Positions 25,457-36,399 of a stretch of 44,922 bases of DNA are shown piece after piece (position 1 is the first letter of the stretch; every line of letters starts with the position of its first letter). The position numbers were made by a program, and so were the translations under genes. The stretch lies in assembly GCA_015478945.1 (NCBI GenBank), contig JABUQX010103488.1:1-44922 (forward strand), given 5' to 3'. The notes under the pieces were generated by a model. The model saw nothing but the letters and a program-made list of their open reading frames with translations, made no database searches and was not told where the DNA came from. The stretch is from Trachelipus rathkii. Lineage: Eukaryota; Arthropoda; Malacostraca; Isopoda; Trachelipodidae.

Positions 25457-26400
25457 AGTGTGTCCATAAAAAATTTAAATTAAAAAAAGCTGAAATTGAG
25501 AATTAGTAAGGCATGTTCACCTTTAAAACGGGTTTTATTACAAGTTATGATTTTTAAGTCACCATTACGAAAAAAGGTATTACATTTAATTTATAAAGTC
25601 TCACAAAATTGTAAATTGAAATAAATTTCATTTCTTGAAGATACAAGAATAGATTAATTTATAATGAGCTTAATTTGGGAAAATGATTCTGAGAGATAGA
25701 TAAGGTATAGTTGGCCTTTTAGAAGCGAAGTATGGCACCACTTTTGCTTTAAGTAAAGGAAAACAACAAGCAGCTGGACTGACTATGAGATACAGCAGTG
25801 TGAGGCTGGCAATCAATGAAGATATGGCGACAATAATTTTGGCGTGCATTTCATTTTGTATGGTCCGCACCAGGCAACACAGAGTATTTGCAGTTATGGT
25901 GGAAGAGGGTTACCGTGACCATATAGTGGCTGTGGGAGTGATATTGGTTCGTGACCGGATACGTGAGGCGTGCAAGTATCACCTCGTGTAAGCGCTTTCG
26001 TCTGTGGAGGAGGATCCACTCACCAATGTTGCGCTTTTATAATTTCTTACACAGTTTCGACCCCGCCTGATCATTTCGTCAAGCACTCTTGCCAATAGAT
26101 CGAAGCCTTTTTCGTTATAAGCAGGATAGTATCAGCATTTGATTGGAGGGCGGCCTTGCTGTCGAATGGCATCCGGAAGGTACCTGGAATGGCTCCGAAA
26201 AGAAGAGGTGGGCCATTTTGGCGTCAATCTATCGGACAACTTTTCCAGCGATACCGAATCGATGCCTTTAATATTGTCAACCTACAAACTCGCACGAGGT
26301 GTGTTTCAACATTTTAGCCACAGAATTTATTTCTTACACATGGAGTTAGTGAACATGTACAGTAATAATAATTATTATGCTTGATAAGTCAGGTTTGTCC
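25457..26400 (-). pseudogene. Possible mariner/IS630-type DNA transposon remnant
   Basis: The sequence ACAGTGTGTCCATAAAA at about 25456-25472 resembles the terminal repeats (…GTGTCCC-like) of arthropod IS630/mariner elements. On the minus strand near 26040-26110 the peptide RVLDEMIRRGRNCV resembles the C-terminal end of their transposases (V.DM.RR.R.C followed by GGH). The coding sequence between and upstream is not recognisable; the WPARSPDL motif expected upstream is not visible. No matching terminal repeat was found on the right side. The identification is tentative. Confidence 0.25.
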
Positions 26401-27213
26401 ATGAATTTATTTTGTTGATATATGCCGTTTGTTTTATTCATATATACGTTATTAGAACATATGAGTTTTGTAATGGACGATTTACTGCTTAGAATTTTTA
26501 GATAATATAAGGTGAGCTTTAAGGGCGCCTAGGATGCAGCTTATCTGAGCGAATCTTAATAAATAGCATAAGATAGGTAATCTTGGTTAAGATAGAATAG
26601 AATTCAGAGTGTAGATGAGAGACGGACGACATACTATTATTATTAGATTCGCAAATTATTTATTAGTATATATCGAGGCCTAGTTTATATATGATTGGTT
26701 GAGTCAGTTTGGTATGTAGGGTTTATACTTGTGTACTCGTTATGGAAGCTTAGTGGAGCATTAGGAAGATATTGAACTAGAACGCTTATACTATCACATA
26801 CTTAGTCTATCCTGTTTATATGAAGACGGCTCTCGAGTATGAATATACGCAATTCATCTGGTTCTAGTATAGTAAATTCACACCGTGTGATAGCGGTGAT
26901 GCGAGTAATTGAATTAAGCATTTAACAAGTGCAGACAAGGTGGCTAGATTTTGAGAGAGAGACCATGACCAAAGCAAATGGTGGAGAGGGACGAAATATC
27001 TGCTCGCAGCGTTAGTCTGGGTATTTGTGAATGACTTACACCGCTACAAAGATTGTAAAAAGCATGGAAGAAGGATACCTGTCTGAAGCTAGTCTGAGTC
27101 TAGAGGCTGCTCTTTCGTGTTTATGCAATAAGTCGGTGTCACGAATATATATATGAAATTTATATATATATATAAAAGATGTTGTTAAAACAGTATATAT
27201 AATATGGGTGTCG
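26401..27213. other. No gene recognised
   Basis: Mixed-composition sequence without motifs. Base composition becomes noticeably more even and random-looking from here towards 31.7 kb, which matters for judging sequence quality. Confidence 0.45.
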
Positions 27214-27268
27214 ATCTTCGAATACGTATATGAATCTTCGAATACGTATATGAATCTTCGAATACTGT
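27214..27268 (+). repeat. 20-bp tandem repeat, 2.75 copies
   Basis: The unit ATCTTCGAATACGTATATGA occurs twice exactly, followed by a partial third copy ending in GAATACTG. Confidence 0.92.
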
Positions 27269-27679
27269 AGGATATAAATCAAGAATTGAGCATACAAAAA
27301 TTGGTCGGTGAGACTGAGGGTTCTATATGTGCGGTTGTGCATGTATAGGATATCTATTAGAGCATCCGGACATATGTCCATCAGGGGACAGACGGTATAC
27401 TGGACTTATAGGGGCATTAGAGACAGACGGTATTGATAAAGATGACTAAATCCTAGGTGTTCATCACGAAAAATAGATGAATAAATATAATAACACCAAA
27501 ACTTTTTTAATTTTATCGATAGAGATGTTTATTTATTAAGTGAGTCATCACAAATTTTATAAATTAGTGCGACCTATACAAAGTCGTTTTTCCACTTGGG
27601 AGTTTCTCATTTGACACAACCTATTGGTTGTAGGGTTACGATATCGAGAAATAATGGCTCAGTTGGCACAATTGTGGCT

Positions 27680-30600
27680 AAATTAACGGATTGCGCTCTT
27701 TAGTCTTAAAGACGTTGCGATCCTTTTTTGGAATGTGAGGTGATATTGTTATCAAGGAGTAGGTTTTAGAGTGATCGCGACAAGGGCAGGATTCAAGTGT
27801 GCTGATAAGAAACCGTATTGTGACCTATCAGTACATCGAGAACTGTTCTCTCACAATAATAGGTAAAAGCAATAAACCGTACAGGATCTAAAACCGTTTT
27901 TACACATTCAGGCCATATATTTCAACACTTGAAATGGGATTCCGAGCGGCATGCGCCAGGATGGAAGTACGTAAAATATGGGAGGTTGGTACTTGAGAAC
28001 GTATCAGTGCAGACGATCTTAAAGGTAGAGTATTTTATTACCGAGCCATGCGAGACCATGTACGTTAAATATAGAATCAAGTAGGTTGCAGCGATCGGAT
28101 CAGAGCGCCAAATAGCTTCGTTTTCAGGAGTTAATATGGCGGTTGGCAATAGTGTTACGCACCTTGATAGGAGGGATCAGGTCCCTAGGAAATTAGCATC
28201 ATAGAATATTTTGAGCGCGCGCTGTTAAAAGTTATTATACAGGAACGAGTTGTTAGACACGATAATATATCTAGATGATTAAGGGTCCGCGGGAAAGAAG
28301 GGGCAAGGTTCTTTGGTAGAGTTAGTTTGAGTATGTGGTGTATATCGAGATTGGTACAACGCCGATGGTAGTGTCCATAGCGCGTCGAGCAGATGGTGGG
28401 AGATGCTCTGCCAGATAATTCAGTGCTAGGATATAGTAGCATGCGAGCCGTTGATACGAATAAGAAAGGAGGGCTTGGTAGTCCGGACCATTGATTTTAA
28501 ATGGCATATCAGTGATAAGCGTATTAACCCGAATCATACAACATAGAAAACTTGACGCGTTGGCACTAGGAATAGAAGACGATCATTATAAATTTCATTG
28601 AGTAAAGTTTGGGTATCCAAAATTATAGTGAAAATTTACCATTTTAGAAGTACTATCGGCTAAGATCTTCTATATATATAACTTTATTCTTCCTTTTCAG
28701 TCATTACTTCTTCATCAGTAAAAACCGTTTGTACTGTTAGCGCGAGAGGTCGCTCCATTATCACAGTTTCAAGTTTTTGAGTACAAGTTGCATTGTTTAA
28801 TTGAGAAATATAAAATAAGAGAAACCAAGAGCGAACTGGAATCGATACTATTGACCAGAATCGAGAGAGTATTTAGTAATACGAAAGGAGTGCGCACGGT
28901 TTGTTCGCTTAGTAAAGAGACAATGTGCGAAATAGAAAAGACTATATATAGTGTAAAGAGAACGCCGGGCTTGCTAGTTATTCTTATAACCCTTGCGTGT
29001 CACCAGTTTTAAACAAAGGGATCCGCGTTCCGAAACTGATTTTGCAGAACCAAAACCTGGAAGTTTGAAAAAGCTTGGCGACTCTAGAGAACAAGAAGAA
29101 GGCGGCCTGGCCTCAACTAATTTTCGTCCATTAAATTTACAGGAAGATCTTCAAGATTGGTCAGCAAAATTGGTCTTTTGGTTGTCCGCCGATATATAAG
29201 TTTAATTGTAACTATTACTTTGATCTTTCTGCTTCTAACAATTTGGGGGATCTCAAATAATAGTGCGGATTTACATTGGACTATTTGCTTTAGTATAGAG
29301 AGTTATATAACGCTCGCCTAAAAGATTGGGTTAAATTTTCTGGTGCAGATAATAAAAGAGTGTTCGAGGTCCAGATTCTGTTATAATAAACAACCATGGA
29401 GTTATTCCAAACAATAGGAAACGTTTGCGAAAAATAGAAAGACAACAACGTGAGAGAGAGGAACGCTATTGATAACATTTGAGTAATTTAGTTGGGTGTG
29501 ACTTTAGTAAGCTTAATGTCTCACTCGTCTTATATAAATATATAACTGATTAAAATTAACAATAAGTGTCTAATCTATAATAGGGACCTATGGAGTTGAA
29601 TCGCCACTGTGCTTTAGGCCATATGGCGCAATTAAAGTTTGCAAAAATTAAGCGGAACGAGAGGCACGGAATATTATAGATGTACGCATGTGTCGCCCAA
29701 GTGGGATTATAAAAACCAGACAATTTTACTACGGTATTGTATCTTTGTTGACGAGTTCTGCTTATGTCTCATGTGAAAACACTAGTTTTCCTCGTAGAGC
29801 CTGGAGTATGAAGGAATTTTGAGTTCAATTTTATTGTATCTGTGAAGTTTGTTGTAAAGTTGTTCTGTCAGGCTAACTAGTAAAAAAGGTATTTATTACT
29901 AGGAAATAATTGAGCTCACGTAGGAATAGAACTCTATCACAGTATAGGCTAGCAAGTATAAAATAAAATGATAAACCTTAATAGCATAATTATATATATT
30001 CATGTAATAACAGTCAAGCAAGGAGCGAAGAGATCGTGTACGTTAGGGTAGTTATAGCAGGTACCCATTCAGACGGAGTATTAAACGTTAGGTATATGTA
30101 TGTAGAATGAGTCTTGTTGAGTAGTAGTATAACGAGATAATTTTTCTGTGCATTTTCCATTAAACTTAATGAAAGGGTAGTTTGAGTAAGTTGAGCATAT
30201 AAGTCGAGTCACATATCATATACAGTTCTGAAAGGACATCGTTAATTATTCGAGTGAGTTTTGGTATCTTAATTAATTCTGGACTATACTATAGTAGTAC
30301 TGAGATCTATATTCAGTATCGCATACACTTAAGTATCTTCTCTGCGTGATTAGAAGACTGAGCACTGTTTATTTTGTTTATCAGAAAATAATGCCAGTGT
30401 ATTTCGGAATTGATGGAGACAAATTTGGTAGAAAATTGTGTGTTATGTTTGATATGATAGAACCCCGGGATTGTAGATTCTGTTATGGAGTCTGTTTTCG
30501 ATACACGCTCGATCGAGTAGACGCAACATATATTGTTTTGGATTGTAGGGTCTTTTGTGTAACACAACAATTGTAACTATTGGCTGATGAGTCCCTATAA
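27680..30600 (+). repeat. Left-arm leader/LTR-like region of the Ty3/Gypsy-like copy
   Basis: Non-coding counterpart of 32690-34060. Shared landmarks include TTAGTCTTAAAGACG (near 27700), TATATATAACTTTATTC (28672-28690) and TTTGCAAAAATTAAGCGGAACG (near 29640). AAGCTTGGCGACTCTAGAG (29070-29090) resembles the TTGGCGAC primer-binding start seen in some arthropod Gypsy elements, but the right arm shows no clear equivalent. LTR limits cannot be fixed because no second LTR is present. A 68-codon frame at 28993-29199 has no recognisable domain. Confidence 0.5.
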
Positions 30601-31762
30601 AAAAATTTGAAGAATTTATGAGTGGTGTAAATCAGAGGTGATTTTAGGTGGAAGAAATACACTGTCCTATAGTACAACGAGGATTTTAGTCGAATGGCTC
30701 AAGAAGTCAGCGGATTCTTGGACGGACCTCACTAAGGGTTGCAGGACACGGAAACACTAGGAAGGTTAGCCCGTGCCGCTGATTTTTGGAGACATGCAAC
30801 AAGAGAAGAATTAGCGGCGTGCAAGATCGCAGGCTTTCTCCGCGGAGGAAAAGAAGGTGAGAGACTGCTGCTTTAGAGGGAGAGACAAAGTTATGTCTAG
30901 CGAGCAGTGAAGAAGTTAATTATTGAAAGGCATCATCCACAGGATGCCACAGGGAGAGAAAGCTAGAAATCGCACACGCCTGAAGCGAGCTAAAGAGTTT
31001 AAAAGTTAGAGGCGAGTATAATAAGAAAAGATCAGAGGAGAGAATGAGCATGAGAGGACAAGATGACTGTCAGATGAATCGTGAGAGCTGCGAACAGAAA
31101 AACAAATAGCGTCAACATGACGCGAGTGATAGCGAGTAGCACCAGAAGCTCAGAAGCATTCCATACCTACATATCTTCGCTCATGGCTAATAAGTATCGA
31201 AAGTTGGAACACGCCCTCGCGTTTCTTCGACGAGAAGAAAATCATGAGAGATATTAGGAAGAGTTATGGTTTAGATGTGTTTTTATAGAGTAATAGCGCG
31301 AAAGTCAGGTAAACGAGAGAGCTCATACTGAAAGCTAGTCCCTATGGGTGAGGAGAAAGCTAGCACGTAGACACACAATATTTAGGGAGGTTTTCCTAAC
31401 AAGCAAAAGCTTGTCGTCGTGCTATAATGAGAGCAATGCACTGGTTGAAGAATGTAATAAGAAGCTCTATGAATAGTACTGTCAAAGGACATGAGCTCTT
31501 TAAGGGAGAGATAGTAAATGGGGTCTACACTCGGGAAAGTGCGATTAATAGGGAAATGTGAGAGGCTAAAAGGAAATATAATCAAATTAAACTAAGGAAG
31601 AAGTGTGTGTTATACTAAACGAGTACATAACTGGTCAGCCACCGAGCGACAGATAGTGAAATTACTAGGAGTTTATTACAGAGAATTATAGAAGCTCTTA
31701 AAAAAGGTGGTTAACAGCAGCGAAAATGTAACACTGACAATCCGGCAAATACTGATGATATT
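30600..31762 (+). pseudogene. Gag-like remnant, left arm
   Basis: This is the inverted counterpart of the minus-strand gag at 31764-32692. AFSAEEKKV (about 30830) matches the charged N-terminal segment. FLRREENHERY (near 31220-31260) corresponds to the better preserved FDEKKTDIEEYL of the other arm, and REVFLTSKSLSSCYNE (near 31385-31430) to the conserved TGKAVIVYNKM segment. Stops and frameshifts occur every 20-60 codons. Bases are inserted throughout relative to the other arm, so this copy is either much more decayed or poorly sequenced. Confidence 0.6.
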
Positions 31763-31869
31763 ATCTCTCCTCTGCTATCTTTTTCCGGAGCTCCCTTAAG
31801 TACGGGTTGGCGAGTTCTTTTTGCACCGTATTCACAGAATCCACCTTTGTCGGCACCGAGAAAAATTCG
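31763..31869. other. 107-bp loop between the inverted Gag copies
   Basis: The loop is flanked by a perfect 12-bp inverted repeat (GATGATATTATC at 31751-31762 and its complement at 31870-31881). On the minus strand it continues the right-arm reading frame with EFFSVPTKVDSVNTVQ and ANPYLRELRKKIAEE, so it is element sequence and not foreign DNA. Confidence 0.8.
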
Positions 31870-32692
31870 ATAATATCATCAGGTGTCAGTGTTTACATTC
31901 AGCTGCTGGTTAACCACTTTTTAAGGAGCTTCTATAATTCTTCTGATAAATAAACTCTAAGGATTACATCTTCAGTGGAGTTATGTTTTATACTTAGTAC
32001 AGTACCCACTTTCCGTGAGCCCATATCTCTCATAAAGCACTTTTCAAACTTTCATAGCTCTTTAATTCTTCAATCAGTCATCTTATTATAGACAATGACA
32101 GCTTTGCCTGTTAGGAAACCTCCCAAAATTGTCGCTCGCTTTTCCATAGGGGATAGTCGTATCGCCCTCTTGCTTGCTTCTCAAACATTAACAGATATTC
32201 TTCAATATCGGTTTTCTTCTCGTCGAAGAAGGAGGCTTCACTTCGGATTAACTTATTAGCATGGGAAAGCCAATAATGGCTGCACTGAAGCCATTCTGAT
32301 GATCGGCAGTCACTGTCGTCATGTTGACGGGCTGTTTTTTCTTCAGCATCAAGCTATTCAATCTGAAGCAGTTCTTTCTTTCTGACATCTCTGCATGCTT
32401 TTTCCGCCTCTAACTTAACTCTTATCGCTTCAGCTTCGATCTTAGCGTATTCTCCATTCATCTTCACGCGGCTAGACTCTGATTGTTTCTCGCCTCTACG
32501 AATAGCAGCAGCTACCTTCTTTTCCTCCAAAGCCGCAGCTAACTTTTGTTTCTCCAAATCAGCGGCTAACTTCTTTTCCTCCGAAGTAGCGGCAGCCTTC
32601 TGAGCCCATTCGATCTTTTTAACTAAAGCAGTGAATTTCCTTCCACCCTAAACCTCCTGAATTTACACACTCGCATAAATTCTTCATTAAGA
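31764..32692 (-). pseudogene. Ty3/Gypsy-like Gag remnant, right arm
   Basis: Gag proteins form the particle of LTR retrotransposons. The minus strand encodes, in order: EEFMRVCKFRRF; a long Lys/Glu/Ala-rich helical segment (EEKKLAADLEKQKLAA, then an open 67-codon frame at 32354-32557) typical of the charged N-terminus of crustacean and insect Gypsy-like Gags; HANKLIRSEASFFDEKK and TDIEEYLLMFEKQAR, matching the family's FDE...YL.RFE core; TGKAVIVYNKM, matching TGRALDVY-type motifs; and ELKSYESLKSALRE followed by GLTESGY. At least three frameshifts and stops interrupt it. No zinc knuckle, protease or reverse transcriptase follows, because the copy ends at the loop. A BEL-type Gag is the main alternative. 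Confidence 0.65.
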
Positions 32693-32879
32693 CATAGCCA
32701 TAAGTTACAATTGTTGTCACAAAACAAATTCCAAAATATATCGTTCGCTAACAGAGGTCCCACTTTCACGCAACGAATCACAATCCCGTTTTTCTACCAA
32801 TTTTACAAATTTGTCTCCAATTGATAACGCATGAAAACAACAAACTTCTAACCGCAAAATTACTAATGTAATTTATACT

Positions 32880-32890
32880 ATATATAATAT

Positions 32891-32958
<68 letters not shown>

Positions 32959-33035
32959 TAGAGTATATATATATATTTATAAATATATATTATATATATA
33001 TATATATAATATATATAATATATATATATACTAGT
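32880..33035. repeat. (AT)n block
   Basis: Nearly pure TA repeat inside the right arm. Confidence 0.95.
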
Positions 33036-33184
33036 TTACACAATCTTCAATAAAATTTCACAAAATCTTACGGGGAACTAGTGTTTTCCCTAAAGAACTC
33101 CAACAGAGGAAAAATGTGAATTCCGGGAAACCACTATTTCGCTCCGCTTAATTTTGCAAACCTTAATGCCTATCAAAACAATAT

Positions 33185-33230
33185 TAATAAATATATATAT
33201 ATATATATATTTTTATATATATATATACTT
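33185..33230. repeat. (AT)n microsatellite
   Basis: TA repeat with a central TTTT interruption. Confidence 0.9.
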
Positions 33231-34187
33231 ATAAGAGCATAATATAAAAAAAAATTACTAAAATTATTCCAGTGTTTCTTTATTTCCAAACGTTATCTAT
33301 TGTTGGAATAACAGTTTTTGTTATCCCACCAATACGCACAGAAAAATTAAATACGTTTAACTTCAAATAAAACAAATAGTTCAAACGACTATATTGACAG
33401 TTTAAAATAAAACAAATAATATTAAACTTATATCGTATAACAACAACTGGGTATAAATTACACAACCCTTGAACATTAGTTTTGGCACTCAGGTTTTTAA
33501 CAAACGACTGTACTCCTCGAGTTTAATATATTCAATAAAGATTAGCAAAAAAGTAACCTCTCTCACTACAAAACGTTTTAACTGAAATAAGAAAGTTAAA
33601 TGAACCTGAAAAGTTATATATAAAGTTCTCCTGAACAGGAATACCCAATTTATTTGTGTGCGATTTGTTAAAAAGATATTAAATTATATGTCATAGACTT
33701 ACTCTTCAAGCAGATGATAAGCAAATCCTTTGGCCAGGCCCCCGTGACACTCATCAACTAACACCTATTAGATTCTCAAACAAACCTGTATAATAACAGT
33801 ATCCAGGCCTTCTATCAAGTGAGCTATCCTGTGCAATATTAGAATGCAATGTAAAATCTCTAACAATAACATCACCAACTTATTTCCTGAAGGACGCCTT
33901 CAAGTGGAATAACGTTTGACCGATTCTTTACCTTATGTGAGAACAGTTCAGTCAATACTTTTCTTACCAGCAAATGAATCCGTTTGTGATCAATCTTACA
34001 ATCACAAAACCCACGTCTTTAAGACTTAAAGCAATAGCAAATTGAAATATTTAAATAAAATTGAAAAGTTAAAATATCGCACTTTTGGAAATACTCAAGG
34101 AAACCACTGGGATAATTTTTTAGAAATATTTAATAAAAAAAAATAAATGAAAATGTAACTGGTCTTACAAACGCTAGGTTTTATAAG

Positions 34188-34482
34188 CCCATGGACATAT
34201 AGCCGGATGTCTAATAGATATCCGTATAAATGCACACCGCACATATAGAACCTTCCAGCTACCGTATGTCAATTCTCGTTTATATATATAATGTATATAT
34301 AAGTATATATAGTAATATAATTTTAATTATATATAATATTAATGATGATATAATAATAATAGTATATATATATATTATATATTATATATCCAATCCTATC
34401 CCATCCTGGAAGATATACTTCCATGTACATATAGCCGGATGTCGACAGATATCCGTATACATGCACACCGCAACTATAGAAT
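34188..34482 (+). repeat. Direct repeat pair flanking an AT tract
   Basis: A unit of about 65 bp containing CATATAGCCGGATGTC, GATATCCGTATA and ATGCACACCGCA occurs at about 34192-34252 and again at about 34426-34482, the copies being about 85-90% alike. The 170 bp between them is mostly TA and AAT sequence. This could be two units of a longer satellite or a small duplicated insertion. Confidence 0.85.
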
Positions 34483-34499
34483 GCTCAGTAACTCCAGTT

Positions 34500-35200
34500 A
34501 TATATATATAATATATCATATAATTAAATTTATATGCTCAAAAAGAAATAAATAAAATACTCAACATTTACGTTTAACAAGTAAAATTCATATAAATTTT
34601 GCGCCATTACATTTTTTATTGTATATATGTATATATATAGAGTAAACATACATACAAATATATGTTAACTTATGGTGAATAAATAAAATATATCAACAAA
34701 ATATATATGAAGAATTCAATGTGTAAATGAATATAAAATATTGGGATCGGTACAAACTCTTTAAAGCTGTTGGGTAATGATCACTGCAGTATAAATAATA
34801 ATCAAAGTGGGACCAGGTAAAACGATTCATAAGAGAATGGGAGCAAAAGGAAATATCAACACAGGAAGAAGTGTGTATCTAAACGTTGGTATGTAGTCTT
34901 ACGTTAAGGCATCCCAGGGAAAAGGGTGTTAGAAGATCTACAAGTATCTTAAGACGAGGTGACAGTAACCTCATATGGGGTGGCGGAGGTTGAAGTTTTG
35001 CATAGCTATAAGACAATCGAAGTAGGGAGCTGGCTTTAAGGATCAGCTAGTCGAAAGTCGACTTTAGTAAATTCACTACTCGGAGCCAGAAGTGTCGAGC
35101 AAGACTAGTAAGGTGGGTGAGAAAATGAATTCGTGCTGCCGCTGCATGAGGTCTAGTTTGAAAAAGGGACTGGAGAATAGGGGACAGATTTATGAATGAT
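34500..35200. other. No gene recognised; possible diverged echo of the Gag region
   Basis: The piece at 34785-34890 (with AAAAGGAAATATCA and GGAAGAAGTGTGT) resembles 31495-31620 in the left-arm Gag remnant, in the same orientation. The rest shows no motif. Confidence 0.4.
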
Positions 35201-35788
35201 TATTTCTGCACCTGCCCTATCATTGTCACCACTTTCTTTAGAGGTTAGCGACGATTATATTCCGACAGTTGGAAAAAGTCTCGATGACAGTGGAAATTCC
35301 TGCAAACATATGCACTTTGGTGTACATATGTGCATTAGTTGAACAAGTTTTCAAAATTATAGTAGTAGCCACGATAATTCCATTGAAGGAAGGTGGCCAT
35401 GCTGTTGATATAAATATTATGAGGATGGTCTTTTTGAGAGAATTGTCTCTATGTGGCTAGGGGTGATGCTGGAGTGGATTCAGTTGGGGATGAGGAAAAA
35501 CTGAAATGGGTCTCGACGATGAGGAGCAACAACGAATTCTGCTGGTAAGAAATAGTCGTACAACAGAGATTTGCGTTGTACGAATTTTTTTGGGGTGGGT
35601 GGGTTCTCCATGAATGCGAAGTAAGTCGAGTTCAACTAAGTCCATCTTATTGTGTGAACTTGGTTAGTCGTTGGAAGATCAACCAAAATGCTCATGTTTA
35701 GGAATGAAAGCGATATCAGCATCTGCTAAGCAAGCCGATTCAGAAATGGATGGAGAATATGGGAATGTTTCCATGGGACAGTGTAAGT

Positions 35789-35817
35789 AGGTGACACCGG
35801 AAAGGTGTCACCTTTTT
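35789..35817 (+). repeat. Perfect 10-bp hairpin followed by T-run
   Basis: AGGTGACACC (35789-35798), loop GGAAA, GGTGTCACCT (35804-35813), then a run of five Ts. In a bacterium this would be called an intrinsic terminator. In this eukaryotic, coding-like context its role is unknown. Confidence 0.9.
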
Positions 35818-35884
35818 GTAAAGTTGAAGTTGCGATCTTTGAATCCGTTGGGTTACGGGGGTCTGGAACTAGAGACTTTGTCAG

Positions 35885-35907
35885 TCAGCCATCAGGTGGC
35901 TGATTTT
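35885..35907 (+). repeat. 7-bp hairpin followed by T-run
   Basis: TCAGCCA, loop TCAGG, TGGCTGA and then TTTT, about 70 bp downstream of the stronger hairpin and with the same layout. Confidence 0.8.
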
Positions 35908-36399
35908 GGACAATTTATGTTAAGATGGGGAACCTTTGGGTCTCCTTTCGTGCCACAAACAGATTTGGAACGCTTGTAGCGTTTGCGTTGAACGGTTTTC
36001 CATTCATCTCTTTCTCTCTCACTCGGAAGCCCAAGAATCATTAGAAAAAGAGCGTGGGTCGTCATCTCATACTCCATTTGGGAACTATGATCCATTTCAT
36101 CCGCTAAGGTATATAATCCTTTAGAGAGTGCCGAGGTAGGAATTCGGAGGAAGTTATAATAAAATTCAGAAGACCTGAAATAATCCTGCAAACTATCAGA
36201 GTTGGTTGGTGGGTTGTTCAATAGCCGTGATTGATTGGGTACAATCTATTGGTCTCAGCTTTAGCTTCAGGAACAGACTTATGACGAGGTCTCTTAGGAG
36301 TTACATTATTTATGTCCGAGGTTAGTATGTTTTGCTTTAAAGCTTCAAGTGCATCGCTAAAAATAATTGTTCTTAGCTCAGTAAAAAGCTCTGAAGGTA

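Larger units (their letters stand above)
27680..34060. repeat. Inverted pair of Ty3/Gypsy-like element 5' portions
   Basis: The left arm (27680-31762, plus) and right arm (31870-34060, minus) align through a chain of anchors: 27695 with 34015, 28676 with about 33640, 29400 with 33290, 29637 with 33143, 30390 with 32870, and 31751-31762 with 31870-31881. A 107-bp loop separates them. The left arm is nearly twice as long because extra bases are scattered through it. Both copies run from an LTR/leader-like part at the outside to gag at the inside, so they converge and stop at the same internal point. Confidence 0.8.
32693..34060 (-). repeat. Right-arm leader/LTR-like region
   Basis: Non-coding counterpart of the left arm, interrupted by two (AT)n tracts (32880-33035 and 33185-33230) that the left arm lacks in comparable length. 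Shared landmarks with the left arm support homology along the whole segment. No reverse transcriptase, integrase or second LTR is visible nearby. Confidence 0.55.

Noticed and set aside
31763..31800. Sequencing-adapter sequence in the loop of the 31.8-kb fold-back
   Set aside because: A CTCTCCTCTGCTATC-like stretch looked adapter-like at first, but on the minus strand it continues a sensible protein frame (KELANPYLRELRKKIAEE) from the adjoining gag copy.
35789..35817. Bacterial intrinsic terminator implying prokaryotic contamination
   Set aside because: The flanks show no bacterial genes or ribosome-binding sites, and the neighbourhood is LINE and LTR remnants, so the shape alone is not enough.
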